IMG/VR virus record: IMGVR_UViG_3300013104_000041
Span: 1 to 41,836 of that record
Direction: 5' to 3' (one strand)
Source: a virus
Length of the DNA stretch: 41,836 nt
Every line of letters starts with the position of its first letter. Position 1 is the stretch's first letter. Shown in pieces: positions 6,600-13,971 of this stretch. The position numbers were made by a program, and so were the translations under genes. The notes under the pieces were generated by a model. That model saw only the letters and a list, made by a program, of their open reading frames with translations. It was not told where the DNA came from and ran no database searches.

Positions 6600-6804
6600 C
6601 TCCGCGATCCACGACTACTGCCTCGCCTGTTTTGGATGGGGCTTCAACACGGTGAACAACAGCACCGACTACGAAGACGAACACGAATGCGTGTCCTGCC
6701 GAGGTTCGGGGAGACGCACGAAGGAGACGAACCGATGGGAAGCATCCGTTCACGCCGGCTTCGAGTTCGCAGAGGCCGCACGGTTCGCGAGGTTGGGGCG
6801 ATGA
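6583..6804 (+). CDS. Small zinc-ribbon protein, DnaJ-like CxxC repeats (73 aa)
   Basis: The ATG at 6583 is chosen because the longer reading would run deeply into the previous gene. Two cysteine pairs, CLACFGWG and CVSCRGSG, resemble the CxxCxGxG units of the DnaJ central domain, as often found in small phage proteins. A helical tail follows. Zinc binding is likely; the partner is unknown. The stop overlaps the next ATG (ATGA). Confidence 0.65.
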   Translation: MTRTPNSAIHDYCLACFGWGFNTVNNSTDYEDEHECVSCRGSGRRTKETNRWEASVHAGFEFAEAARFARLGR

Positions 6805-7055
6805 GCGACGAAACCGCTGACTGGTGCGTCGAGAGCCCTGATGTCGTCATCTGTGGCGCGCGCATGAAGGAATCGAGCCGACGCTCAGAAGGTGAGCGAT
6901 GGTGCTTCCACTGCCGGAAACGTCACGAGTTCTGGTGGGTCGTCATGGTGCCAGACGGCATCTCCTACTACGGCCCAGAAGCTCGCATGGAGGGAGTGAA
7001 GCGTGGATGCTCCGACCTCTTCCCTGGGTGGTTCCGTGAGCCGCTCGACTACTGA
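6801..7055 (+). CDS. Small zinc-binding-type protein (84 aa)
   Basis: The 84-residue product has WCVESPDVVICG near the N-terminus and WCFHCRKRHEFWWVV in the middle, giving four cysteines plus histidine in zinc-ribbon spacing. The rest is aromatic-rich (GISYYGPEARM). ATG 6801 overlaps the preceding stop. No family name can be assigned with confidence. Confidence 0.6.
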   Translation: MSDETADWCVESPDVVICGARMKESSRRSEGERWCFHCRKRHEFWWVVMVPDGISYYGPEARMEGVKRGCSDLFPGWFREPLDY

Positions 7056-7176
7056 ATCTGACTGTGTCCGGTGCGCGAATCCCATCCCAGGAATGCCCGC
7101 ACACGAACCATCACCCCACTGCAAGTACCGACCCATGTACGTGCCTCACTGCGCGTGCCCGGTCTGCTTCGGATAG
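7036..7176 (+). CDS. Tiny cysteine-rich protein (46 aa)
   Basis: GTG at 7036 opens a 46-residue frame with three cysteine groups: CVRCANP, HCKYRP and CACPVC. It overlaps the previous gene by 20 bases. The regular CxxC pairs suggest zinc binding. It ends just before the ribosome-binding site of the next gene. Confidence 0.45.
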   Translation: MSRSTTESDCVRCANPIPGMPAHEPSPHCKYRPMYVPHCACPVCFG

Positions 7177-7185
7177 GAGAACGCA

Positions 7186-7461
7186 ATGACTGAACGTATC
7201 GACCACACCGGTCGCGCTGAGAACGCTATGCAGAACGGCATCAAGCTTCGAAACGCGGGCATCATCAACGACGCGACCTTCCAGGCCACGCTCGCACAGG
7301 CATCCGCAACTCTCGCACTCGTCGAGCAGCAGCGCATCGCGAACCTGATCACTATGGCCGGATGGGTAGCCGACAGCCGTAAAGAGGATGCCGGATTCGA
7401 TCTCGACCAACTGCGCATAGGCGTCGCAGGGGAAGTCTGGGATGGGCTGGGCCTGTCATGA
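7186..7461 (+). CDS. Hypothetical helical protein (91 aa)
   Basis: The start at 7186 has a clear GGAGA ribosome-binding site. The product is mostly helical (TFQATLAQASATLALVEQQR). No family is recognised. It overlaps the next gene by four bases, forming a unit with the genes to 8145 that precede the recombination genes. Confidence 0.6.
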   Translation: MTERIDHTGRAENAMQNGIKLRNAGIINDATFQATLAQASATLALVEQQRIANLITMAGWVADSRKEDAGFDLDQLRIGVAGEVWDGLGLS

Positions 7462-7607
7462 CCTCGATCGCCGAGCTCGAACACAGACTGCAGCTCGCAC
7501 AGGAAGCCGAAGAGGTAGCCGCATCGAACCTGCAATACAGGCAGGACCAGGTTCGCATCGCACTCGACACGCTCACCCAAGCACGCATCGAGAGGGGCGA
7601 CGCATGA
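7458..7607 (+). CDS. Small coiled-coil protein (49 aa)
   Basis: ATG 7458 overlaps the previous stop (ATGA). The product is a continuous amphipathic helix with heptad character (IAELEHRLQLAQEAEEVAA). It is probably a small coiled-coil, with no further clue to function. It ends in an ATGA overlap with the next gene. Confidence 0.55.
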   Translation: MTSIAELEHRLQLAQEAEEVAASNLQYRQDQVRIALDTLTQARIERGDA

Positions 7608-7768
7608 AGGTCCGTGTTGCACACAGCGAATCAGGGTGCTGGCAAGTCATGCGAGACACCTACGTCATCGACATCTACCCACCACACATGTGGAGGGCCG
7701 CTTACAACGAAGCACGCCGAGAAGCCATCTACGACGGCCTCAGCATCATCGGAATGGAAATGCCATGA
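7604..7768 (+). CDS. Hypothetical protein (54 aa)
   Basis: The start at 7604 overlaps the previous stop. The sequence begins MKVRVAHSESGCWQVMRDTY and continues with an amphipathic helix. No family is recognised. It overlaps the next gene by four bases. Confidence 0.5.
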   Translation: MKVRVAHSESGCWQVMRDTYVIDIYPPHMWRAAYNEARREAIYDGLSIIGMEMP

Positions 7769-8145
7769 GTGAGTACACAGCAAGCAACGGGGTCAAGGTT
7801 CTCATCCTCGCCAACGGCATTGGCTTTCAGCTCCCGGGGCGCGACCCGTCCACGTTTGGAATGAACCCCGAGAAGGTCGAGGCACTCCGCGAGTACTTCC
7901 AGCATGAGGCCGCGAAGCAACCCTGGGACGACGCCAAGCGCGGGGATGTGTGGTTGTTTCGCAACGAGGTCGACAGTCAGCGAGCGCTCGCATGGCGCGG
8001 ACTCGATGACTGGGATGTCATCGATCCGCGCGGTAGCTTCCACTCTCGAATCAGTGATGTCGCTGCAGAGATGGAAGCACACAGCTACTTCGGATGGGAC
8101 AAGCCATCCGCCGAGATGATCTACCGGATCGAGGACGCATCGTGA
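7765..8145 (+). CDS. Hypothetical protein (126 aa)
   Basis: A mixed alpha/beta protein with short strands at the start (VKVLILANGIGFQLPG) and an acidic second half. GDVWLFRNEVDSQRALAWRG is a notable central stretch. It lies just upstream of the exonuclease gene and overlaps its GTG start by four bases. No family is recognised. Confidence 0.6.
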   Translation: MSEYTASNGVKVLILANGIGFQLPGRDPSTFGMNPEKVEALREYFQHEAAKQPWDDAKRGDVWLFRNEVDSQRALAWRGLDDWDVIDPRGSFHSRISDVAAEMEAHSYFGWDKPSAEMIYRIEDAS

Positions 8146-8960
8146 TCGATCACCACATGCCAGACGAGGTTTACCATCGGCGTCCGGAGCTATCCAGCAC
8201 GGGCGCTCGTTCGTTGCTACCCGCGTTCAAGGGATCGCCGGCCAAGTTCCAGTGGGACCGGATGCACCCGAGAACATCCAACGCGTTCGACATCGGACAC
8301 GCCGTTCACGCGAAGGTGCTCGGCACCGGTCTGCAGGCCATCGCATACCCGGAAGAACTGCTCGCATCGAACGGGGCAGCGTCAACCAAGGCCGCAAAGG
8401 ATTGGGCGATCGAACAGCGCGACAACGGATTCGTGCCCATGAAGTCCGTCGAGGTGAACGTCATCAACAAGATCACCGAAGCCGTGCTCGCCAACAAGGA
8501 AGCGCGACAGATCCTCGAGATGCCACACCGGGAGACGTCGATCTTCTCAAAGTCCCCTGAGGGCGTGCCGGTTCGAGCTCGGTTCGATGTCTACGGGGAT
8601 CACGACGGCGCGGACCTCAAGACCGCAGCCGACGTCACGCCTCGCGGATTCAACAAGCACGTCGTCGAGTACGGCTACTTCATGCAAGAAGCCTGGTATC
8701 GCGACGTGCACAGGTTCGAGACAGACGAAGAACTCGACTCGTTCAAGTTCATCGTCGCATCCACCACCGGGCCATACGACGTCGTGGTCTACGAACTCGA
8801 CGTCATCTACCGCGACATCGGACGCAAGCTCGCACAGGAAGCGCGCGAAGTCTACCAGCGGTGCATGGAGACGAACACGTGGCCGGGTATCGAAGGCGAG
8901 TTGCTCGCACCCCCAAACTGGCTCATCTACGAGCACGAAGACGAAATGGAGATCGCGTGA
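8142..8960 (+). CDS. PD-(D/E)XK exonuclease, RecE/exonuclease VIII-like
   Basis: The 272-residue product starts at GTG 8142, overlapping the previous stop. It has the RecE C-terminal (DUF3799-like) layout: YHRRPELSSTGARSLL near the N-terminus, GHAVHA (residues 52-57), and a PD-(D/E)XK active site with RARFDVY (Asp149) and ADLKT (Asp158, Lys160). A downstream YGYFMQEAWY motif is typical of the family helix. It should degrade duplex DNA ends to expose single strands for phage recombination. The next gene is where an annealing protein would normally sit. Fold and catalytic residues are well supported. Confidence 0.87.
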   Translation: MIDHHMPDEVYHRRPELSSTGARSLLPAFKGSPAKFQWDRMHPRTSNAFDIGHAVHAKVLGTGLQAIAYPEELLASNGAASTKAAKDWAIEQRDNGFVPMKSVEVNVINKITEAVLANKEARQILEMPHRETSIFSKSPEGVPVRARFDVYGDHDGADLKTAADVTPRGFNKHVVEYGYFMQEAWYRDVHRFETDEELDSFKFIVASTTGPYDVVVYELDVIYRDIGRKLAQEAREVYQRCMETNTWPGIEGELLAPPNWLIYEHEDEMEIA

Positions 8961-9532
8961 TGGACATCAGTGCGAGCACGGCCCCACGCAGCGACCAACA
9001 GAACTTCGATGACTACGTTGCAGGACCGAAGACAGTCACTGTCGCAGAGGTTCGACAGGGGAGTGCAGAACAGCCCGTCGAAGTACATCTTGTCGAGTTC
9101 CCCGGGCGACCGTACAAGCCGTCCAAGTCCATGCGTCGCGTTCTCGTCGCCGCGTGGGGGAGTGAGGCTTCGACATACGCCGGTCGCAGGATCAAGCTCT
9201 ACGGCGACCCAGAAGTCACGTTCGGCCGCGACAAGGTGGGCGGCATCAAGATCGCCGCACTCAGTCACATCGACAAGCCGCTCTCCATCGCACTCACAGT
9301 GACTCGAGGCAAGCGGGCACCTTTCGTCATCCAGCCGCTTGGAGACGCGCCTGCACCCGTTGCAGCCGGAGACGATGTTCCGCGCGCACTAACCGCGATT
9401 CATGCTGCGGTCGACGTCACCAAGCTCGACGCGATCGAGAAGCACGCACAGTCACTCGGCATCCACGAGACGCCCGAGATTCGTGCCGCGCTCATTGACA
9501 AGCGCGCAGAACTCGACGGGACACTCGCATGA
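8960..9532 (+). CDS. Unknown protein paired with the RecE-like exonuclease (190 aa)
   Basis: ATG 8960 overlaps the exonuclease stop, so the two are translated together. A conserved-looking core spans residues 50-120: SKSMRRVLVAAWGSEASTYA, IKLYGDPEVTFGRDKVGGIK and VTRGKRAPFVI, which suggests a beta-barrel-type domain with basic surface. The C-terminal 60 residues are helical. It is not an obvious RecT, Erf or Red-beta sequence. By position it could bind or anneal single-stranded DNA with the exonuclease; that is inference only. Confidence 0.7.
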   Translation: MDISASTAPRSDQQNFDDYVAGPKTVTVAEVRQGSAEQPVEVHLVEFPGRPYKPSKSMRRVLVAAWGSEASTYAGRRIKLYGDPEVTFGRDKVGGIKIAALSHIDKPLSIALTVTRGKRAPFVIQPLGDAPAPVAAGDDVPRALTAIHAAVDVTKLDAIEKHAQSLGIHETPEIRAALIDKRAELDGTLA

Positions 9533-9553
9533 TTCGCGTAGAGAGGAGAACTC

Positions 9554-10303
9554 ATGGCCGGCATCCTGTTCGCAAAGCTCGACCTTGACTACGCCGACCA
9601 CCCGAAGATCGAACGCCTCTCGGATGCAGCGTTTCGGGCTCACGTTTCGATGATCCTGTACGCGAGGAAGTACCTCACTGACGGCAAGATCCCTGCTCGA
9701 TACGCAAAGCGATTCGGTTCCGAAACGCTAAGCGAGTTGCTAACCAACGACGAAGCGACTCCCTCTCTGGTGCGCGTCGAGTCGGGTGACTACGAGCTGC
9801 ACGGATTCCTTGATCTTCAAGAGTCTCGCGCGAAGGTGGAGAAAAGATCCCAGGCCAACGCGGAAAACGGGAAGAAGGGTGGCCGCCCGCCGAAAACCCA
9901 ATCGCTTTCCGAATCGGTTAGCGAAACGAAAGCAGAGATAGAGATAGAGAGAGATACCTCTTCTTCTACGAAGAAGAGGGGGGCCGCTAAGCGCGGCACC
10001 CGCATCCCTGAACCGTTCATGCTCACAACCGAGATGAGGCAGTGGGCGGTCGAAGAAGTGCCCAATGTGGATGCCGATGCGTCAACGCGAAGATTTGTCG
10101 ACTACTGGCGAGCGGAGTCCGGTGCGAAGGCAACCAAAATCGACTGGATCGCTACATGGCGCAACTGGCTGAGACGAGACGCAGACAACCGCAAGCCAAA
10201 CCGCCTCACACCAACCGAACGCGCACAACAAACTGCCGCCGCTGGACGACAGGTAGCAGGCAGGAACATCACATCACTCGGGACGAAGGAGCTCGGAACG
10301 TGA
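9554..10303 (+). CDS. Replication initiator / replisome organiser
   Basis: The 249-residue protein has an N-terminal winged-helix region (FAKLDLDYADHPKIERLSD onward), a low-complexity charged linker (residues 100-155), and a C-terminal domain with RRFVDYWRAESGAKATKIDW and TWRNWLRR, a pattern typical of phage O-like and DnaD/DnaT-like organisers. It should bind the phage origin and recruit the host helicase. A clear ribosome-binding site (AGAGGAGAA) precedes it. The linker-coding DNA holds purine repeats and a perfect inverted repeat that may be the origin. The next gene could act with it in helicase loading. Confidence 0.82.
   Translation: MAGILFAKLDLDYADHPKIERLSDAAFRAHVSMILYARKYLTDGKIPARYAKRFGSETLSELLTNDEATPSLVRVESGDYELHGFLDLQESRAKVEKRSQANAENGKKGGRPPKTQSLSESVSETKAEIEIERDTSSSTKKRGAAKRGTRIPEPFMLTTEMRQWAVEEVPNVDADASTRRFVDYWRAESGAKATKIDWIATWRNWLRRDADNRKPNRLTPTERAQQTAAAGRQVAGRNITSLGTKELGT
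9934..9979. other. Candidate replication origin inside the initiator gene
   Basis: Purine-rich GAGATA-type repeats (about 9934-9956) lead into a perfect 10-bp inverted repeat CCTCTTCTTC-TAC-GAAGAAGAGG (9957-9979). The repeats encode the low-complexity linker of the initiator. Phage lambda places its origin iterons at the equivalent point of gene O. Function is inferred by analogy. Confidence 0.45.
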
Positions 10304-10641
10304 ACACAGACGAACTCACCATGTTGCTCGCACGCATCCAGGTCATCGACAACCGGCAAGTCGACGCGCTCACCATCGAGGCGTGGACACCGCTCATGGC
10401 GAAGGTCGACTACTTGGATGCGGTGCGGGCGGTCAACGCGCATTTCAAGGAGTCAACCGCCTATCTGCAGCCGGCGCACATCACAGCCGGTGTTGCTCGC
10501 ATTGAGCGCGAACGAGAACGAGAAGAGTCGCGGCAACGGGCAATGAGACCCATCGAGCCGAGGCGCAACACGTTCCCCGGACGTGAAGTCTGGAACGCCA
10601 TGGTCGCTCAGGCCATCGAAGAACACGCTAAGCCGCGGTGA
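10300..10641 (+). CDS. Hypothetical replication-associated protein (113 aa)
   Basis: The GTG start at 10300 overlaps the initiator stop codon. The protein is helical, with VDALTIEAWTPLMAKVDYLD and a STAYLQPAHITAGVARIERE segment followed by a long arginine/glutamate helix. Small proteins of this kind commonly follow phage initiators and are guessed to be helicase loaders or accessory factors. No motif proves this. A strong hairpin follows the gene. Confidence 0.6.
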   Translation: MNTDELTMLLARIQVIDNRQVDALTIEAWTPLMAKVDYLDAVRAVNAHFKESTAYLQPAHITAGVARIEREREREESRQRAMRPIEPRRNTFPGREVWNAMVAQAIEEHAKPR

Positions 10642-10665
10642 GGTTCATCACGCAACAACACCCAC

Positions 10666-10702
10666 AGGCCACTGTCCCGAACAACTCGGGTAGTGGCCTT
10701 TC
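10666..10702 (+). terminator. Hairpin terminator
   Basis: AGGCCACT (10666-10673) pairs with AGTGGCCT (10692-10699), with an inner CCCGA/TCGGG stem, followed by TTTCCC. It closes the recombination and replication unit, although the T tract is short. Confidence 0.65.
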
Positions 10703-10721
10703 CCATAGACGGAGGAAGCAC

Positions 10722-10931
10722 ATGAGCACTGACAACGAGAAGCCGAGCGAGTGGGGTAGCTACGACTTCGATCCGGACTGGGATTACTACTCCACTCGCT
10801 CTGGCGATCCGCGATGTGGAGGAGGTCGGACGAACTGCCGCCACGATCAGCGCCCACCGCTGCATTCGATGGCGTGCCCGATCTCGCGAGCAGCCGCCCT
10901 CGCCGGCCAGGGAGAGAACCGCCATGCCTGA
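10722..10931 (+). CDS. Small acidic-aromatic hypothetical protein (69 aa)
   Basis: The ATG at 10722 follows a strong GGAGGA ribosome-binding site; the longer upstream reading crosses the terminator. The product begins MSTDNEKPSEWGSYDFDPDW and ends with a cysteine/histidine-containing tail. No family is recognised. It overlaps the next gene by eight bases. Confidence 0.55.
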   Translation: MSTDNEKPSEWGSYDFDPDWDYYSTRSGDPRCGGGRTNCRHDQRPPLHSMACPISRAAALAGQGENRHA

Positions 10932-11274
10932 GTCGTGGTCGACGGCGGATGACTGGGACTGGCTCGCAGCAATCGATCCTAGACGCATCGAGTCCGAGAG
11001 ATTCAACGTCGACGCGAAGACGGTCAAGTACACAGAGGGCACTCAGCTGGGCCTCGTGTATCAGCCGCCGACGCCGGCCGAACGCATCCGCATCAGGCAG
11101 GAACGCCTAGCGGATGCCGAGATCGCACGTCGCGAGCAACTCCACCAGCAGATGCGTGACCTCGAGAAGAACCTTGCAAGGGAGCGCCGCGAACACAAGG
11201 CCTCGCAGCGTTGGGGGCAACGACTGTACGAAGTCGGCTACCAACGAGGCGCCGAAGACAGGACTACAGCATGA
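10924..11274 (+). CDS. Coiled-coil hypothetical protein (116 aa)
   Basis: The first third is acidic and aromatic (WSTADDWDWLAAIDPRRIES). The second half, from ERIRIRQERLADAEIARRE, is one long charged helix with coiled-coil heptads. The protein probably forms a dimer. Its stop overlaps the start of the next gene (ATGA). No function can be assigned. Confidence 0.6.
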   Translation: MPESWSTADDWDWLAAIDPRRIESERFNVDAKTVKYTEGTQLGLVYQPPTPAERIRIRQERLADAEIARREQLHQQMRDLEKNLARERREHKASQRWGQRLYEVGYQRGAEDRTTA

Positions 11275-11786
11275 ACGCTGACATCATCACGAATCTCGAC
11301 TACCCGCACGGCACGATCGACGGCTTCCAGGGTGGATGCAAGACCACTCACTGCCCGTCCGATGTGTCATGCGCGGTAGTTCACACGCGGTTCGTCGGCG
11401 ACTGGGCATTTCGCAAAGCACTCGACGCAGGTATGACCGCAGCCGAGTTCGTCACCGAGGAACAGGAACGCGCACAGGCGGCCGCACAAGCCGATCTCAG
11501 AGCCAAACGAGCACGACCAGGAACGCGGACAGGTGCAAGCCCCAATGACCGACGTGCAGCCGCAAACCAAGCACGCGGCAGTGAACACGCACTCATCCCA
11601 CGACACGTCCTCCGCCAACTCCTCAACCAAGGACTCACAGACCGACAGATCGCAGACAAGCTCGGACTCGAAAGACGACAAGTCACCGGATCACGAAGGA
11701 CAGCCGGATGGGCACACAACCCAGACCCGAACCGCAAAGCCCCCGCAACGACGGGGGCTTCTTCTTTGCCCCAGGAGACTTCATGA
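11271..11786 (+). CDS. HTH regulator with N-terminal cysteine/histidine region (171 aa)
   Basis: The N-terminal part contains CKTTHCPSDVSCAVVHTRFV, a possible metal site, followed by a helix DWAFRKALDAGMTAAEFVTE. A long arginine/alanine linker leads to a helix-turn-helix, LNQGLTDRQIADKLGLERRQ (residues 132-151). It is probably a regulator of nearby or late genes. An intrinsic terminator is embedded in the last codons, so readthrough into the methyltransferase gene would be tuned here. The stop overlaps the methyltransferase start. Confidence 0.65.
   Translation: MNADIITNLDYPHGTIDGFQGGCKTTHCPSDVSCAVVHTRFVGDWAFRKALDAGMTAAEFVTEEQERAQAAAQADLRAKRARPGTRTGASPNDRRAAANQARGSEHALIPRHVLRQLLNQGLTDRQIADKLGLERRQVTGSRRTAGWAHNPDPNRKAPATTGASSLPQETS
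11737..11767 (+). terminator. Terminator-like hairpin inside the 3' end of the HTH gene
   Basis: AAGCCCCCG (11737-11745) pairs perfectly with CGGGGGCTT (11752-11760), followed by CTTCTTT. The hairpin lies within the last codons of the gene ending at 11786 and just before the methyltransferase start at 11783. Confidence 0.7.
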
Positions 11787-13045
11787 GATCCGGTGAACTG
11801 TTCGCAGGCGTCGGTGGTCTCGGCATGGCGGTCGACGAGGTTTTTGGCTCAACGCCGGCATGGTTCGCAGAGCTCGATGCGGCGCCATCCAAGGTTCTCA
11901 CCCACCACTTTCCTGACGTTCCTAACTATGGCGACGTGACCAAGCTCACCAACCCAGAGAGAGTTCAGATCCTGGCTGGTGGGTTTCCGTGCCAGGACGT
12001 CAGCCTCGCCGGCCGGCGCCGCGGGATGAAGAACGGAACGCGCTCAGGGCTCTGGTCGGAGTATGCGCGCATCATCGACGAAGTACGACCAGATTGGGTG
12101 GTAATCGAGAATGTCAAAGGACTTCTATCAGCCGACGCCTCTGTCGACATGGAACCCTGCCCGCTCTGTGTGGGAGACGACCCAAGGCATGTTCTGCGGG
12201 CACTTGGAGCCGTACTCGGAGACCTGGCCGAGCTCGGGTTCGATGCGGAGTGGGTCGGTCTTCGAGCATCCGACGTGGGAGCGCCCCATGGACGGTTCCG
12301 CGTCTTCATCCTCGCCTGGCCCCGCGACCGGGTATCTTCCAACCCCTCGAGCTTCGGATGGAGAGAAGGGTGGGCCGAATCAGCGCGGCTCTTCGGGCGA
12401 CCTGACGATGTCATCAGCGGTCCAAGCGCTGATCTGAGATTGCTCCCTACCCCTATCGTGTCCGATGGCACGGGGGGCAGTAAGAACCTTGCGAAGTCCG
12501 ATTTCGCGCCCCAGATGCGCGACATCTCTAGACTGCTTCCCACGCCCACCGTAGGGAATGCCACGGGCGGGAATGCCCAGCGCGGCGGAGTACGCGCTTC
12601 GGAAAAGTTGCTACCTGGGTTGGCGGTAGAAGCTGCCGGCGGTCGATTGATGCCGACGCCAAGGGCAACTCGCGGTGGATCAGCAACCGAGATGTCTTAC
12701 GCCATGGGAGGCAGCCGATCTGACGGAGAGCGCCCTCAAGGGGTCGTTGTTCCTGGAACCGATTGGGGCCCCTATGCCGAAGCCGTGGAGCGCTGGGGGA
12801 GAGCGATGGGTCGCGGCGCGCCAGCCCCGGTGCGGATGGATGGAAGGGCTGGAAATGCTCGACTGAACCCCGAACTCACAGAGTGGATGATGGGCTGGCC
12901 TGCCGGTTGGGTGACTGATCCTGCGATTGGGCTGTCCCGCGCTGAGCAACTGAAAGCATGCGGCAACGGCGTCGTCCCCCAGCAAGCCGCTGCGGCTCTC
13001 CGGGAACTTCTTTCGCGCCCCGGAGTGCCCGAGGTGACGCCATGA
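11783..13045 (+). CDS. DNA cytosine-C5 methyltransferase
   Basis: The 420-residue protein shows the ordered C5 motifs: I (LFAGVGGLG), IV with catalytic cysteine (GGFPCQDVS), VI (ENVKG), VIII (APHGRFRVF) and X (GNGVVPQQAA). Between VIII and the end the variable region has three LPTP-type repeats (LLPTPIVSDG, LLPTPTVGN, LMPTPRATRGG), with glycine-rich sequence, as seen in many actinophage enzymes. No cognate restriction enzyme is adjacent, so it probably protects phage DNA from host restriction. The start at 11783 has GGAG upstream and overlaps the previous stop. Confidence 0.95.
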   Translation: MRSGELFAGVGGLGMAVDEVFGSTPAWFAELDAAPSKVLTHHFPDVPNYGDVTKLTNPERVQILAGGFPCQDVSLAGRRRGMKNGTRSGLWSEYARIIDEVRPDWVVIENVKGLLSADASVDMEPCPLCVGDDPRHVLRALGAVLGDLAELGFDAEWVGLRASDVGAPHGRFRVFILAWPRDRVSSNPSSFGWREGWAESARLFGRPDDVISGPSADLRLLPTPIVSDGTGGSKNLAKSDFAPQMRDISRLLPTPTVGNATGGNAQRGGVRASEKLLPGLAVEAAGGRLMPTPRATRGGSATEMSYAMGGSRSDGERPQGVVVPGTDWGPYAEAVERWGRAMGRGAPAPVRMDGRAGNARLNPELTEWMMGWPAGWVTDPAIGLSRAEQLKACGNGVVPQQAAAALRELLSRPGVPEVTP

Positions 13046-13470
13046 CATGGGCGCTCGAACTCGGCTATACGAAACCACCAGACGGTCTCTCGGCGAACTG
13101 GCGCGGCCACTGGGCCACGAAAGCACGATCCACTGCGGAGGTTCGCGCACTCGTGAAACACCTCGCCATCGAAGCAGGAATCACGCCGATGCAACGATGC
13201 CAGGTTGAAGTGATCTGGTGCGTGGCAGACAAACGACGCCGAGACGCAGACAACGCCGCACCCTTCGCCAAAGCCATCTTCGACGGGCTCGCTGCGGACA
13301 AGGGCGTATCGGCTCACATCGTCGCGGATGACACACCCGAACTGATGGTGAAGCTCATGCCGCGAATCGAACACAGACCCGGATGCACACCGCACTTCGA
13401 GGTCATCATCACCGATCTGTCGCACCGAACGGATGCGATCGACCAACTCGCAAAGGAACGACTCACATGA
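13042..13470 (+). CDS. RusA-like Holliday junction resolvase
   Basis: The 142-residue product matches RusA in length and in its acidic core, RRRDADNAAPFAKAIFDGL (Asp68, Asp70, Asp81), with a further acidic pair at VADDTPE. RusA cuts Holliday junctions and branched DNA produced by recombination or replication. The gene overlaps the methyltransferase stop by four bases and the next start by four bases. The assignment is robust. Confidence 0.93.
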   Translation: MTWALELGYTKPPDGLSANWRGHWATKARSTAEVRALVKHLAIEAGITPMQRCQVEVIWCVADKRRRDADNAAPFAKAIFDGLAADKGVSAHIVADDTPELMVKLMPRIEHRPGCTPHFEVIITDLSHRTDAIDQLAKERLT

Positions 13471-13586
13471 ACACGACACCCGCACCACCACTCACCGCAA
13501 CCGAAAAGGCTGAGGTTGCACGGTTCGGCATCCACGACGAAACACCCGGACTCCCCGAAGTGACCGTCGACAGGGGTGACCGATGA
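13467..13586 (+). CDS. Tiny hypothetical protein (39 aa)
   Basis: ATG 13467 overlaps the RusA stop. The product (MNTTPAPPLTATEKAEVARF at the start) is short and without recognisable features. The four-base overlaps with both neighbours support it being translated. Confidence 0.45.
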   Translation: MNTTPAPPLTATEKAEVARFGIHDETPGLPEVTVDRGDR

Positions 13587-13831
13587 TGCGCGCTTCGGAT
13601 CGCACCGTGCATGGCCTGACGAGTGCAGGTGCAGAGATCGTCCGCTACGACCGCGCCGGCAAGTGGTACATCGAACCGACCGTCCCCGAGATACGTCGCG
13701 CACACGTGACGGTGAGGAGCGCCGCATCTTTGGCGGCAATGGGCACGCACTATCCAGGCAAACTCGGCGGCGGCACATTCGACGCGCATGTCCGAAAGTT
13801 CCAGGAGACCAGGAAGGAGGGTGACCGGTGA
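13583..13831 (+). CDS. Hypothetical protein (82 aa)
   Basis: A small alpha/beta protein with a strand-rich core (AEIVRYDRAGKWYIEPTVPE). ATG 13583 overlaps the previous stop; a second ATG follows directly at 13586. No family is recognised. Its stop overlaps a GTG start at 13828. Confidence 0.55.
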   Translation: MMRASDRTVHGLTSAGAEIVRYDRAGKWYIEPTVPEIRRAHVTVRSAASLAAMGTHYPGKLGGGTFDAHVRKFQETRKEGDR

Positions 13832-13971
13832 TTCGTTCAGAGGCGGTCACGTTCGCCGAACTCGAAGAACACAACCGGGAAACCGACAACCCACACGTCT
13901 GCGGATTCTGCCGCAACCCGTGGTCGAAATTTGGACGACCCGACTGCCCGAATGCGAGGAGAGACCGATGA
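13828..13971 (+). CDS. Tiny zinc-knuckle-type protein (47 aa)
   Basis: The GTG at 13828 follows GGAGG with good spacing. The product contains HVCGFCRNPWSKFGRPDCPN, a CxxC plus a further cysteine, probably a small metal site. It ends in an ATGA overlap with the next gene. Confidence 0.5.
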   Translation: MIRSEAVTFAELEEHNRETDNPHVCGFCRNPWSKFGRPDCPNARRDR

